A stretch of DNA of 56,000 bases, taken from the NCBI GenBank assembly GCA_902533965.1, contig CACANZ010000002.1, forward strand, positions 1-56,000. Reading direction: 5' to 3'. The stretch's first letter is position 1. Every line of letters starts with the position of its first letter. Made by a program: the position numbers and the translations under genes. Under the pieces are notes generated by a model that searched no databases, was not told the DNA's origin, and saw nothing but the letters and a program-made list of their open reading frames with translations. The DNA comes from an uncultured Pelagibacteraceae bacterium. Lineage in GTDB: Bacteria; Pseudomonadota; Alphaproteobacteria; Pelagibacterales; AG-422-B15. Positions 17,450 to 25,925 of the stretch are shown one piece after another.

Positions 17450-17927
17450 ATTAAGAAATGCCACTCTTGATGATATAAAAGATATCATTTTGATTAATGA
17501 AGATGCTATACCTGCTGTGAACTCCGTATCACATGAAGAGTTTTTAAATTTTTATGAAAAAAAAACTTATTTTAAGGTAGCTATCAATAATGATAATAAT
17601 ATTTGCGGGTTTTTACTTGTTTTACCATCTGGACTTGATTATCAGAGTTTAAATTATAAGTGGTTTACTGAGAGATATAGTGAGTTCGCGTATATTGATA
17701 GAATTGCAATATCTAGTAAATTTAGAGGACTGGGTATAGGCAAAAGTCTGTATCTTGATCTCGAAAGATCACTAGATAAATATAATATGATTGCATGCGA
17801 ATTTAACATAGAACCTCCAAACCCAATTTCTAAAAGTTTTCATGAAAGTTTAAACTATAAGAATGTTGGCTTTCAGTTTACTGAAAACAATACAAAAAAA
17901 GTTTCATTAATGGTCAAAAATATATAA
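17442..17927 (+). CDS. GNAT-family N-acetyltransferase
   Basis: The 161-residue protein begins MFKLRNATLDDIKDI, the usual GNAT N-terminus. The acetyl-CoA loop is IDRIAISSKFRGLGIGKSLYLDLE (R/Q-x-x-G-x-G/A pattern in RGLGIG), and the C-terminal FHESLNYKNVG is the typical last strand. I chose the ATG at 17442; an in-frame ATG at 17427 adds five residues. It overlaps the thioesterase by 8 bases and its stop overlaps the following oxidase start (TAATG). Substrate unknown. Confidence 0.85.
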   Translation: MFKLRNATLDDIKDIILINEDAIPAVNSVSHEEFLNFYEKKTYFKVAINNDNNICGFLLVLPSGLDYQSLNYKWFTERYSEFAYIDRIAISSKFRGLGIGKSLYLDLERSLDKYNMIACEFNIEPPNPISKSFHESLNYKNVGFQFTENNTKKVSLMVKNI

Positions 17928-19036
17928 TGAGTTCAAATTTCGTAGATGTGCTAGTAATTGGAGGAGGAGTTATTGGATTAGCAATAGCTAAAAATTTTGC
18001 TGCTAAAGGTCGTGAAGTCATAGTATTGGAGAAAGAAAATACTTTTGGTTCTGTTACCAGTTCAAGAAACAGCGGAGTCATTCATGCAGGTGTTTATTAT
18101 GACAAGGACTCAATGAAGGCTAAATTTTGTGCCGATGGAAATCGTAGAATGTATGAATATTGTCAAAAATTTAATGTGCCTCACATTAATACAGGAAAGT
18201 TCATTGTCGCAACATCTTTCAATGAAATTCCTAAACTCGAGGAAATTTTCTCCAAAGCAGAATATAATGGCGTTGAAGGAATAGAAAGAGTAACAGGAAA
18301 TTACGTTACCAGCAAAGAGCCTTTAGTGAAATGTATTGAGGCATTATTCGTGCCATCATCAGGCATTGTTGATCAAAACTCTCTCATGAGGTCTTATCTT
18401 GGTGAATTGGAGGAAAGCTCCGGCAATATTGTTTTTAATTCACAATTCTTACGTTCTGAAATTCATGGTGAGAAATACTGTTCTACTGTGCTGAGTGATG
18501 AAGAAGAAATAATTATAGAATCGTCAGTCATAATAAATGCTGCTGGTCTAAACGCTGAAAATATTGCAAATAATATTCTACCCTTAGATAAAAAATATAT
18601 TCCCAAAACATATTTCGCCAAAGGTAATTATTTCGAAACAGGAAAAGACCTAAAGATTCGACATCTAATTTATCCAATACCAAATGATGCAAGTCTTGGT
18701 TTGCATTTGGGATTAGATTTAGGAATGCAAGTTAGATTTGGACCTGATGTTGAATGGGTAGATGAAATTGATTATGAAGTAAAAAAAGATAGACAAGTTT
18801 TGTTTCATAACGATGTCATAAAATATATTCCCTCAATTAAAATTGAAGATCTTAAAGCCGGATATTCAGGTGTAAGACCAAAACTTAAGAATAAAGGCGA
18901 GGGTAAAAGTGACTTTTCAATTCAAGGAGAAAAGACACATGGTATTAAGAATCTTGTTAATTTATTTGGAATGGAGTCGCCTGGGTTAACTTCTTCACTT
19001 GTTATTGGAGAATACGTTACCAATTTGGTTAGTTAA
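17927..19036 (+). CDS. FAD-dependent oxidoreductase, L-2-hydroxyglutarate dehydrogenase-like
   Basis: This 369-residue enzyme of the DAO/GlpO fold resembles L-2-hydroxyglutarate oxidase/dehydrogenase. The N-terminal FAD motif is VLVIGGGVIGLAIAKNFA, followed by VLEKENTFGSVTSSRNSGVIHAGVYYD, where SRNSGVIHAG is the L2HGDH-type substrate/FAD loop. The C-terminal GYSGVRPKL and FGMESPGLTSSLVIGEYV complete the FAD site. It would remove L-2-hydroxyglutarate, a promiscuous by-product, passing electrons to quinone or oxygen. It is convergent with rpoH, overlapping its 3' end by 4 bases. Confidence 0.85.
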   Translation: MSSNFVDVLVIGGGVIGLAIAKNFAAKGREVIVLEKENTFGSVTSSRNSGVIHAGVYYDKDSMKAKFCADGNRRMYEYCQKFNVPHINTGKFIVATSFNEIPKLEEIFSKAEYNGVEGIERVTGNYVTSKEPLVKCIEALFVPSSGIVDQNSLMRSYLGELEESSGNIVFNSQFLRSEIHGEKYCSTVLSDEEEIIIESSVIINAAGLNAENIANNILPLDKKYIPKTYFAKGNYFETGKDLKIRHLIYPIPNDASLGLHLGLDLGMQVRFGPDVEWVDEIDYEVKKDRQVLFHNDVIKYIPSIKIEDLKAGYSGVRPKLKNKGEGKSDFSIQGEKTHGIKNLVNLFGMESPGLTSSLVIGEYVTNLVS

Positions 19037-19896
19037 AAGAGAAACTCTTTCTTTTGTGAATTTGATATATACGATTTCATCTTCATCATAGCACCTTTTT
19101 CTATCTGTCTTACACGTTCTTTGGAAATTTTTAATTCCTTGCCAAGTATATCTAGTGTTTTAACTTCCTCTGAAAGGTGTCTATCCTTAATTATTTTCAC
19201 TTCTCTTTCATCAAGTATTTCTAAAGTTTGTTTTATTAAGTCTTTTTTAAAATTTACTTGATCCTTTTCAAATACCTTATCATCAGGTCTTGCATCCTCG
19301 TCCTCAATGAGTTCCATAAACTCACTTTCACTTTCGTCATTAATTTTATGGTTGAGAGAACTATCATTTTGACTAATTCTGCTGTCCATTTTTATAACAT
19401 CAGAAGTTGAAATATTTAAGTCATTAGCAATACCTTGCGCAGTCCGAAAATCAATTGATCCATGCTCGGTTTGATGAATTTTCTGTTTTAATTTTCTGAG
19501 ACTAAAAAATAAACTTTTTTGTTTTGAGGTAGTTGCGATTCTCACTAATGACCAATTTTTAAGAACAAAATCCTGAATTGATGCTCTTATCCACCATCCA
19601 GCATAAGTTGAGAATCTAACTTCCTTATCCAATTCAAATCTTTCTGCAGCTTTCATTAGTCCTATATTGCCCTCTTGAATTAGATCACTTAAATTAAGAC
19701 CATAGTTTTTATACTTTACAGCGAAAGCAATAACCAATCTGATGTGAGATTGTGTTAGTTCGTGCAATGCCTTTTCATCTTTGTTTTTGATCCATTTTTT
19801 TGCTAAAACCTTTTCGTGATTTTCTTCAAGTAAAGGAATAGACATGGCTTTTTTAACAAAAGATTTCATTTCATTCGTATCATCAAAACTTGACAT
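19033..19896 (-). CDS. rpoH: Heat-shock sigma factor sigma-32
   Basis: This sigma-70 family factor directs RNA polymerase to heat-shock promoters. Region 2 is clear (SDLIQEGNIGLMKAAERFE, VRFSTYAGWWIRASIQDFVL) and the RpoH-specific box QKSLFFSLRKLK follows at about residue 131. Region 4 contains LGKELKISKERVRQIEKGA. The ATG at 19896 gives MSSFDDTNEMKSF and 287 residues; a TTG seven codons upstream is possible but less likely. The gene is divergent from csaA. Confidence 0.93.
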   Translation of the reverse strand: MSSFDDTNEMKSFVKKAMSIPLLEENHEKVLAKKWIKNKDEKALHELTQSHIRLVIAFAVKYKNYGLNLSDLIQEGNIGLMKAAERFELDKEVRFSTYAGWWIRASIQDFVLKNWSLVRIATTSKQKSLFFSLRKLKQKIHQTEHGSIDFRTAQGIANDLNISTSDVIKMDSRISQNDSSLNHKINDESESEFMELIEDEDARPDDKVFEKDQVNFKKDLIKQTLEILDEREVKIIKDRHLSEEVKTLDILGKELKISKERVRQIEKGAMMKMKSYISNSQKKEFLF

Positions 19897-19983
19897 GAAT
19901 GCAAAATACAAATTCAATAAGAAAAGACAATTTGAATCTTCAATTTTGAGGTTATAAAAACTGCCAATGTGGCTTAATTTAAT

Positions 19984-20322
19984 ATGAAAGACATTGTAAA
20001 ATATGAAGATTTTGAAAAAATTGAGATCTTAGTAGGTACTATTTTAGAAGTAAAAATAAACGAAAAGGCTAGAAAATCAGCTTATGTGCTAAAAATAGAT
20101 TTTGGTGAAAAAGTTGGTATTAAACAAAGTTCAGCTCAAATAACAAACTATTCAATTGAAGAGCTTCTTCAAAAACAAATTATTGCAGTATGTAATTTTG
20201 GAAAAAAAAATATTGCAGGAATTGAATCAGAAGTATTAATTCTTGGTGCAATAAATAAAAACAAAGAGGTGATTTTGCTTCATCCACAACAAAAAGTAGA
20301 TAATGGATCGAACGTTTGCTGA
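19984..20322 (+). CDS. csaA: CsaA-type tRNA-binding/chaperone protein
   Basis: A 112-residue OB-fold protein of the EMAP/tRNA-binding-domain family. Visible features are YEDFEKIEILVGTILEVKINE at the N-terminus, KIDFGEKVGIKQSSAQITNYS in the middle and AVCNFGKKNIAGIESEVLILG near the end, which match CsaA. CsaA has been described as a secretion-related chaperone and binds tRNA-like ligands. It sits between rpoH and tRNA-Arg, which is consistent with a stress or translation-linked role but proves nothing. Confidence 0.87.
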   Translation: MKDIVKYEDFEKIEILVGTILEVKINEKARKSAYVLKIDFGEKVGIKQSSAQITNYSIEELLQKQIIAVCNFGKKNIAGIESEVLILGAINKNKEVILLHPQQKVDNGSNVC

Positions 20323-20329
20323 CTTATTT

Positions 20330-20406
20330 TGGCGCGCTCGAGATGATTCGAACATCCGACCCCAGGATTAGGAATCCTGTGCTCTATCCTGCTGAGCTAC
20401 GAGCGC
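20330..20406 (-). tRNA. tRNA-Arg (CCT)
   Basis: On the minus strand a 77-base cloverleaf starts GCGCTCG and ends CGAGCGC-G-CCA, a seven-pair acceptor with encoded CCA. The anticodon stem-loop is CAGGA-TTCCTAA-TCCTG with anticodon CCT, reading AGG codons. The D arm TAGCTCAGCAGGATAGAGC and T loop TTCGAATC are standard. It ends 8 bases after the convergent csaA stop. Confidence 0.96.
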
Positions 20407-20692
20407 ATAATTAAAGATTTTTTCAAAAAAAAATTTATTTTTATTTTAGTTTAATTAAATTTTATAAAAAAAAATAAATTTTTGTTACTATAAAAAAATC
20501 TAATAACTATAAGTATTTAAATACATTTACTAACAATTTAAAATACATTGAAAAAAAATTTTAAATTTCAAAAAATTCAAAAAACAGCGAAAAATTGACA
20601 CTTTTTCATAAAAGTTTAATCATTGTAGTAGAACGAATCAATTTTGATTCATCTACTAACCTCTAACTAAACCCAAACGGGGGGAGATAATT
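20407..20692 (+). promoter_or_regulatory. AT-rich intergenic leader of the histone-like gene
   Basis: These 286 bases contain no gene that I can support. The first half is extremely A/T-rich with A-tracts. A perfect TTGACA occurs at 20595-20600; TTTAAT at 20615-20620 is a -10-like hexamer but the 14-base spacing is short. The end holds GGGGGGAG (20679-20686), an unusually G-rich ribosome site 6 bases before the ATG at 20693. The layout suggests a strongly expressed mRNA with a leader of up to about 60 bases. Confidence 0.5.
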
Positions 20693-20950
20693 ATGGAGGA
20701 ACTAAAAGTGATCTTTGCGAAAGCAAGGAAAAAAGCTAAGAAAAAAGCAGCACCTAAGAAAAAACGTAAAGCTGCTAAAAGGAAGCCAGCTAAGAAAAAA
20801 GCTGCTCCTAAAAAGAAAAAGCGTAAAGCAGCTAAAAGGAAGCCAGCTAAGAAAAAAGCTGCTCCTAAAAAGAAAAAAAGGAAAGCCGCTAAGAAAAAAG
20901 CCGCTCCTAAAAAGAAAAAGAAAGCTGCTAGAAGAAAAAAAAGAAGATAA
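20693..20950 (+). CDS. Lysine/alanine-repeat histone H1-like protein
   Basis: This 85-residue, extremely basic protein has almost only Lys, Ala, Arg and Pro after the first ten residues. It is built of repeats KKAAPKKKRKAAKRKPAK, resembling the tails of bacterial H1-like proteins (Hc1/Hc2, AlgP and similar). Such proteins bind nucleic acid without a folded domain and can compact DNA. The N-terminus MEELKVIFAKARK may be a short helix. A strong G-rich ribosome site precedes it and two tandem hairpin terminators follow. The second reading frame is also open but gives no recognisable protein. Function is inferred from composition only. Confidence 0.8.
   Translation: MEELKVIFAKARKKAKKKAAPKKKRKAAKRKPAKKKAAPKKKKRKAAKRKPAKKKAAPKKKKRKAAKKKAAPKKKKKAARRKKRR
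20774..20887 (+). repeat. 57-bp tandem repeat inside the histone-like gene
   Basis: Two copies begin at 20774 and 20831 with GCTAAAAGGAAGCCAGC and are identical for about 47 bases; the period of 57 bases equals 19 codons. Partial copies continue to about 20935. Identity at synonymous positions means a recent duplication, so repeat number probably varies between strains. Confidence 0.85.
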
Positions 20951-20951
20951 T

Positions 20952-20980
20952 TAGCATTGATTAATCAATGCTTTTTTTTT
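20952..20980 (+). terminator. Rho-independent terminator 1 after histone-like gene
   Basis: AGCATTGATT/AATCAATGCT forms a near-continuous stem directly after the stop codon, followed by a run of nine T. It is a strong plus-strand intrinsic terminator. Confidence 0.85.
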
Positions 20981-21016
20981 GCGCCCTTAGTTCAACAAAC
21001 TAGGGGCGTTTTTTAA
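20981..21016 (+). terminator. Tandem terminator 2, overlapping the carD 3' end
   Basis: GCGCCCTTAG pairs with CTAGGGGCGT (one G-U pair) around an 11-base loop and is followed by TTTTTT on the plus strand. It overlaps the last codons of carD on the other strand, so the carD ending is constrained by a hairpin that serves the opposite gene. A second back-up terminator protects carD from read-through antisense transcription. Confidence 0.7.
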
Positions 21017-21799
21017 TTTATCTCTACCAAGAATCTTATCGACTTTTTTTATTGCGTTTTCCTCGGTAATTTTAAGTCCAGCAATCACTTCTCTCAAAAA
21101 TCGATCATAAGATAATTCAAAAAGTTGACGCTCACTATAAGATTGCTCTATTTGATTATTTGCTCTGTTAAGATCTCTAACAACTTCAGCAATCTGTTCA
21201 ATGTCACCTGAGTTAATTTTAAGGTCATATTCTTGAGCCCTTCTACTCCACATTGTTCTCTTTATTTTTGGTTTTTGGGATAGGATTTTTAATACAGTTT
21301 GAATTTTAGATGGTTTTGATACTTTTCTTAAATTAAGAGACTTAGCCTTTTCAACTGGAACTCGCAAAATTAATTTATCTCGTACAAACTCTATCACATA
21401 CATTTCTAGTTTTTGTCCAACGACCTCTCTTTTTTCAATATCTATAACTTGGCCTACGCCGTGCGTTGGATAAACAACATGATCCTTTGTATTAAATATT
21501 TTTTTAACTTTTTTTTCTTTAATGGTCTTTATTTCTAAAAACTTTTTAACTTTTTTTGCTTGATAGTGAGCAGGATTAATAATTCGATTATTAACTTTTT
21601 TGTCAGATTGTGGAGGAAGTTTAGGCTCTACAAATTTCTTTGCTTCTTTTGTTTTTTTAGCAACTTTTTTTACTTGTTTCTTTTTTGGAGTTTTCTTTAC
21701 TGAAGTTTTCTTTTTTACAACTTTAGTTTTTTTCTTTACAGATTTCTTTTTTAGAATTTTCTTTTTGTCAACTTTACTGACTTTTTTCTTTTTTTTCAT
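20987..21799 (-). CDS. carD: CarD-family transcription regulator with lysine-rich N-terminal extension
   Basis: CarD/CdnL proteins bind the RNA polymerase beta subunit and stabilise open complexes, especially at rRNA promoters. The conserved part begins near residue 104: FNTKDHVVYPTHGVGQVIDIEKREVVGQ (Tudor-like RNAP-interacting domain), then LILRVPVEKA and the DNA-binding helical domain TMWSRRAQEYDLKINSGD through SYDRFLREVI. The first 100 residues are unusual: mostly KKKK, KKTS and KKVAKK runs, resembling a histone tail. Typical alphaproteobacterial CarD is about 160-170 residues. The ribosome site GGAGG lies in the last codons of fdxA, which it follows by 8 bases. Confidence 0.9.
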   Translation of the reverse strand: MKKKKKVSKVDKKKILKKKSVKKKTKVVKKKTSVKKTPKKKQVKKVAKKTKEAKKFVEPKLPPQSDKKVNNRIINPAHYQAKKVKKFLEIKTIKEKKVKKIFNTKDHVVYPTHGVGQVIDIEKREVVGQKLEMYVIEFVRDKLILRVPVEKAKSLNLRKVSKPSKIQTVLKILSQKPKIKRTMWSRRAQEYDLKINSGDIEQIAEVVRDLNRANNQIEQSYSERQLFELSYDRFLREVIAGLKITEENAIKKVDKILGRDKLKNAPSLLN

Positions 21800-21807
21800 A
21801 AAATTAC

Positions 21808-22140
21808 CTAACCTCCAGATTTTTCGGAAAAATATTTATCATATTTATTTTCTTCACTCTCATACATTTGTGCATCAGTTGGAGAGTCTTTCTTCATAGT
21901 AATGTTTGGCCATATTTCTGAAAACTTTTGATTCACTTCTAACCATTTTTCATCTTTATCATCTGTATCAGAGATGATTGCATCTACTGGACACTCTGGT
22001 TCACACACACCGCAATCTATGCATTCATCAGGATTAATTACTAACATATTTTCACCTTCGTAGAAACAATCAACCGGACATACCTCCACGCAATCAGTAT
22101 ATTTGCATTTTATGCATTTTTCATTAACTAGGTATGTCAT
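21808..22140 (-). CDS. fdxA: Seven-iron ferredoxin FdxA
   Basis: This 110-residue small electron carrier has [3Fe-4S] and [4Fe-4S] clusters. Ligands are in [18 protein letters not shown] (first block) and [16 protein letters not shown] (second block). The C-terminal tail with [16 protein letters not shown] is typical of the FdxA type. It is upstream of carD with the carD ribosome site in its final codons; the fdxA-carD pair recurs in alphaproteobacteria. Electron partners are unknown. Confidence 0.93.
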   Translation of the reverse strand: MTYLVNEKCIKCKYTDCVEVCPVDCFYEGENMLVINPDECIDCGVCEPECPVDAIISDTDDKDEKWLEVNQKFSEIWPNITMKKDSPTDAQMYESEENKYDKYFSEKSGG

Positions 22141-22146
22141 TTTAAA

Positions 22147-22584
22147 TTATTGTGAGAGTTTTTTCTTTATTTCACCAACTTTAACGTCATCGATATATAG
22201 AAGACCAGATATTTTACGTACTAAAGCATTTTCATAATCATCAATTCTGCCATCTGCAATTACAATTTTCCATATCATTTCAATTATCATTATTTTTTCA
22301 TCGTCAGTAAGTAAGCTATTAATTTTTGACGTGAATTGGTGAATATCATTCGCGTTATCAACAAGTTCAAAAGAAGCCTCAAAAAGTTTATTTAATTTAT
22401 CGTTATCTAATTTATAAAAATTACCAAGCAATTTTAATATCTCATCTTTTTCAATCTCATCAAATTCACCATCGTGCAGAGCAGTCGTAACCATTAAAGA
22501 CGCAACTGCTAATTGTGATGCCTCAAACTCTTCTTCTATGACATCTTTATTATCTGATAATAGCGTTTTGAGTTTATCTAACAT
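22147..22584 (-). CDS. TerB-family protein
   Basis: This 145-residue, acidic, all-helical protein carries two TerB-type repeats with the DGEFDEIEKDEI and DGRIDDYENALVRKISGLL metal-binding-like loops. TerB domains occur in tellurite-resistance clusters but also as lone housekeeping proteins in alphaproteobacteria; no ter genes are here, so a tellurite role should not be assumed. It leads the fdxA-carD group, 6 bases upstream of fdxA. Confidence 0.82.
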   Translation of the reverse strand: MLDKLKTLLSDNKDVIEEEFEASQLAVASLMVTTALHDGEFDEIEKDEILKLLGNFYKLDNDKLNKLFEASFELVDNANDIHQFTSKINSLLTDDEKIMIIEMIWKIVIADGRIDDYENALVRKISGLLYIDDVKVGEIKKKLSQ

Positions 22585-22626
22585 AATAACACATTTGTAT
22601 ATTAGAATTTAAAGAATACTATATCT

Positions 22627-22660
22627 GGTGTCTATTATAGAACAAAAGGTGTAGATTATA
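22627..22660. promoter_or_regulatory. Direct repeat GGTGTNNATTATA, two copies 21 bp apart
   Basis: GGTGTCTATTATA (22627-22639) and GGTGTAGATTATA (22648-22660) match at 11 of 13 positions and are offset by exactly 21 bases, about two DNA turns. They lie in the 179-base gap between the divergent TerB and methylmalonyl-CoA mutase genes. This is the pattern of a dimer or tandem activator/repressor site. The protein is unknown. Confidence 0.45.
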
Positions 22661-22763
22661 TGTCCGAATCACCAACTTGGAATGTTCTTTAAATATTCTA
22701 ATTTTTTTTATTTCTAATTAACTATATATATCACTTAATCAAAATTTAAAAGTTTCAATAAAA

Positions 22764-24917
22764 ATGACAAATAAATCAAATAATGGCTTTAATACTTGGC
22801 AAAAAAGTTTCGAAAAAGAAACTAAGAAAAATTTTAGTGATGCAAAATCAGAGACTGATGAAGGAATAGATATTAAACCAGTATACACTAGAGATGACCT
22901 AGAAAACTTTTCATTTGTCGAGAATAATTCTCTTCCTGGCCAATGGCCTTATACAAGAGGTCCAAAGGCATCAATGTATACAAATAGACCTTGGACAATA
23001 AGGCAGTATGCTGGATTTTCAACTGCTGAAGAGTCCAATGAATTTTATAAAAAGAATTTAGAATCTGGTCAAAAAGGTCTTTCAGTTGCTTTTGATTTGC
23101 CAACACATAGGGGATATGACTCAGATGATGATTTGGTAATGGGTGATGTGGGTAAAGCTGGCGTTGCTATAGATACTGTTGAGGATATGAAAATACTTTT
23201 TAATAATATTCCTCTAGATCAAATGTCAGTTTCAATGACTATGAACGGCGCAGTGTTGCCAGTACTCGCATCATTTATTGTTGCTGGAGAAGAACAGGGT
23301 GTTGATAAAAGTTTGCTATCAGGAACAATTCAGAATGATATTTTAAAAGAGTTTATGGTAAGAAATACATATATATATCCTCCTGAGCCATCGATGAAAA
23401 TTGTTGCCGATATTATTGAATTTACTTCAAAAGAAATGCCCAAATTTAATTCTATTTCGATTTCAGGTTATCATATGCAAGAAGCTGGCGCTGATAATGT
23501 TCTTGAATTAGCTTATACTTTAGCTGACGGAATGGAATATGTAAGAGCAGCAATGTCAAAGGGTCTTGATGTTGATGATTTTGCACCAAGGCTCTCTTTC
23601 TTTTTTGCAATCGGAACGGACTTTTTTATGGAGATTGCAAAACTAAGAGCTGCAAGAACTCTGTGGGCTAAGATCATGAAAAATTTTGGAGCTAAAAATG
23701 AAAGATCTCTTATCTTAAGAACACACTGTCAAACATCTGGCGTATCTTTAACTGAGAAAGATCCTTACAATAACATTATAAGAACATCTTACGAGGCCTT
23801 ATCTGCTATTCTTGGAGGAACACAAAGTTTGCACACAAATTCCTTCGATGAAGCAATTGCTTTACCAACAGATGAGTCTGCAAGAATTGCTAGAAATACT
23901 CAATTGATTCTTCAAAATGAAACTGGTGTTACAAAAACGGTTGACCCTCTTGCGGGGTCATATTTTGTTGAAAACTTAACTGAAGAATTATCAAAAAAAG
24001 CTTGGGATATTATTACAGAAATTGAAGAATTAGGTGGTATGACCAAAGCTGTTAAAGCAGGGATTCCTAAATTAAAAATTGAAGAGTCTGCAACTAAGAA
24101 GCAAGCTAAAGTCGATAGTGGATCAAGGGTTGTGGTTGGTGTAAATAAATATAAAAACCCAAAAGAACCTTCAGTTGATGTGAGAGTAATTGATAATAAT
24201 CGCGTTAGAGATGATCAAATAAAGAAAATACAGGCAATAAAAAAGTCACGTGATACAAAAGCAGTAGAAAAAGCACTTACTAATTTAACTAATGCTGCTA
24301 AAGATGAAACAAATCTTCTTATTCCTTGTATAGAAGCTATTAAATTAAGGGCAACGGTTGGGGAAGTTTCAAAAGCACTAGAGCAAGTATATGGTAGACA
24401 TTTTGCAAAAAGCTTAAGTGTTTCAGGAGTATATGGTAAACATTTTGAAGGTGATGAAGAATTTATGAAGGTTGAGAGTAAAATTAAGGAATTTGAAAAT
24501 TTAAATGGTAGAAGACCAAGAGTTCTAGTAGTTAAAATGGGTCAGGATGGCCATGATAGGGGGGCAAAAATTGTTGCAACCTCATTTGCTGACATGGGTT
24601 TTGATGTTGATATGGGCCCACTATTTCAATCGCCTAAAGATGTTGCAAAGGATGCTATTGAAAATGATGTTCACGCAATTGGAGTTTCAACTTTAGCGGC
24701 AGGACATAAAACACTTGTACCTGAATTAATGAAAGGCCTAAAAGAGATTGATCCTAAGTCAAAGATAATTGTTTTTGTGGGGGGCATAATTCCAGAACAA
24801 GATTACGAATTTCTGTATGAAAATAATGTATCAGCCATTTTTGGTCCAGGTTCCAACATCATAGAGTCTGCTGAAAAAGTTATCGATTTGATTTCAGATA
24901 ACTTAAGTAAAGAATAG
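22764..24917 (+). CDS. scpA: Methylmalonyl-CoA mutase (single-chain)
   Basis: This adenosylcobalamin enzyme interconverts (2R)-methylmalonyl-CoA and succinyl-CoA. The 717 residues have an N-terminal arm, then [25 protein letters not shown], the substrate barrel, and a C-terminal B12 domain with [14 protein letters not shown] (DxHxxG, about residues 592-601), ALSTLAAGH-type SxL and FVGGIIP. This is the homodimeric ScpA/McmA type. It is followed by meaB after 3 bases. Together with ecm, the window holds two related B12 mutases for two steps of the same pathway. Compared with ecm it has about 65 extra N-terminal residues. Confidence 0.97.
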   Translation: MTNKSNNGFNTWQKSFEKETKKNFSDAKSETDEGIDIKPVYTRDDLENFSFVENNSLPGQWPYTRGPKASMYTNRPWTIRQYAGFSTAEESNEFYKKNLESGQKGLSVAFDLPTHRGYDSDDDLVMGDVGKAGVAIDTVEDMKILFNNIPLDQMSVSMTMNGAVLPVLASFIVAGEEQGVDKSLLSGTIQNDILKEFMVRNTYIYPPEPSMKIVADIIEFTSKEMPKFNSISISGYHMQEAGADNVLELAYTLADGMEYVRAAMSKGLDVDDFAPRLSFFFAIGTDFFMEIAKLRAARTLWAKIMKNFGAKNERSLILRTHCQTSGVSLTEKDPYNNIIRTSYEALSAILGGTQSLHTNSFDEAIALPTDESARIARNTQLILQNETGVTKTVDPLAGSYFVENLTEELSKKAWDIITEIEELGGMTKAVKAGIPKLKIEESATKKQAKVDSGSRVVVGVNKYKNPKEPSVDVRVIDNNRVRDDQIKKIQAIKKSRDTKAVEKALTNLTNAAKDETNLLIPCIEAIKLRATVGEVSKALEQVYGRHFAKSLSVSGVYGKHFEGDEEFMKVESKIKEFENLNGRRPRVLVVKMGQDGHDRGAKIVATSFADMGFDVDMGPLFQSPKDVAKDAIENDVHAIGVSTLAAGHKTLVPELMKGLKEIDPKSKIIVFVGGIIPEQDYEFLYENNVSAIFGPGSNIIESAEKVIDLISDNLSKE

Positions 24918-24920
24918 TTA

Positions 24921-25883
24921 ATGGAATTAGTAGATAAGATTATTAAGGGTGAAAGAGCTGCCATTGCTAAAGCTATTACATTAGTTGAGTCCTCAAAAGA
25001 TACTGATCAACAAATTAGTAGGGAGCTAATATCAGAGTTAATTAAGAAGCCTGGTAAATCAATAAGAGTAGGTTTCTCTGGCCCGCCAGGAGTTGGGAAG
25101 TCAACATTCATTGAGTCCTTTGGAAGTTATTTAGTCAGTCAAAATTATAAGTTAGGTATTTTAGCTATTGATCCATCCTCGCAAATTACTGGTGGGTCAA
25201 TATTAGGAGATAAAACTCGAATGGTAGAGATATCAAAAAATCCAAATACTTTTATAAGATCTACACCGTCAAGAGGTACTTTAGGAGGTATCTCAATGGG
25301 AACTCGCGAAGCATCCATCATATTAGATGCTGCAGGCTATGACTTTATATTTATTGAAACAGTTGGTGTAGGACAATCAGAAATTGTTGCAAGCAATTTA
25401 GTTGATATATTTACTCTTATTGTTGGCCCTGGTTCTGGTGATGAGCTGCAAGGAATAAAAAAAGGTATTACGGAATATGCAGATATATTTATAGTCAATA
25501 AAAATGACGGTGAGTTGAAAATGGAAGCTTCAAAAACTGCCGCTGACTATAAATCAGCACTGAGTTACTATAAGAAATTAGATGCGCTTGAAAAGCAGGT
25601 GTTATTAGTATCTGCGATTGAGCAAACTGGAATGGAGGATGTTATTAAAACAATTAATCAGATAATAGATCAAAATAAGCTAAAAGGGATATTTGATGAA
25701 AGACGCGCTGATCAGCTCGAATACTGGATCGAAGAAGAGGTAAAAAATATAATTGCATCAGACATAACAAAACGACTGACAAGTAAGGGAAATATTCCAA
25801 AATACTCTGAAAAAGTAATGAAAAATGAAATGTCTATGTACGAAGCAGTTGAAACAATCACAAAAGATACCCTCAAGCAATAA
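24921..25883 (+). CDS. meaB: Methylmalonyl-CoA mutase-associated GTPase MeaB
   Basis: This G3E-type GTPase protects and reloads B12 mutases. The 320 residues contain Walker A GFSGPPGVGKSTFIE (about residues 52-66), AIDPSSQITGGSILGDKTRM, ETVGVGQSE and the base-specificity loop IVNKND. The C-terminal helix-rich dimer arm is present. It starts 3 bases after the mutase, the usual arrangement, and might also serve the ethylmalonyl-CoA mutase encoded 16 kb away, since no second copy is in the window. Confidence 0.96.
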   Translation: MELVDKIIKGERAAIAKAITLVESSKDTDQQISRELISELIKKPGKSIRVGFSGPPGVGKSTFIESFGSYLVSQNYKLGILAIDPSSQITGGSILGDKTRMVEISKNPNTFIRSTPSRGTLGGISMGTREASIILDAAGYDFIFIETVGVGQSEIVASNLVDIFTLIVGPGSGDELQGIKKGITEYADIFIVNKNDGELKMEASKTAADYKSALSYYKKLDALEKQVLLVSAIEQTGMEDVIKTINQIIDQNKLKGIFDERRADQLEYWIEEEVKNIIASDITKRLTSKGNIPKYSEKVMKNEMSMYEAVETITKDTLKQ

Positions 25884-25925
25884 TCATATTGACAATAATT
25901 ACCAAAAACTTTACTTAAATTTACT

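Noticed and set aside
20715..20954. Second open frame across the histone-like gene
   Set aside because: It is a by-product of the repeat; the G-rich ribosome site and the first ATG favour the Lys/Ala frame at 20693.
21600..21899. Phe-rich open frame opposite the CarD lysine tail
   Set aside because: Poly-Phe is the mirror of poly-Lys codons, so it is a shadow frame.
22147..22584. TerB protein as a tellurite-resistance locus
   Set aside because: No other ter genes; single TerB proteins are common housekeeping genes.
22660..22692. 10-codon frame MSESPTWNVL between TerB and mcm genes
   Set aside because: No ribosome site and it overlaps the direct repeat; too short to support.
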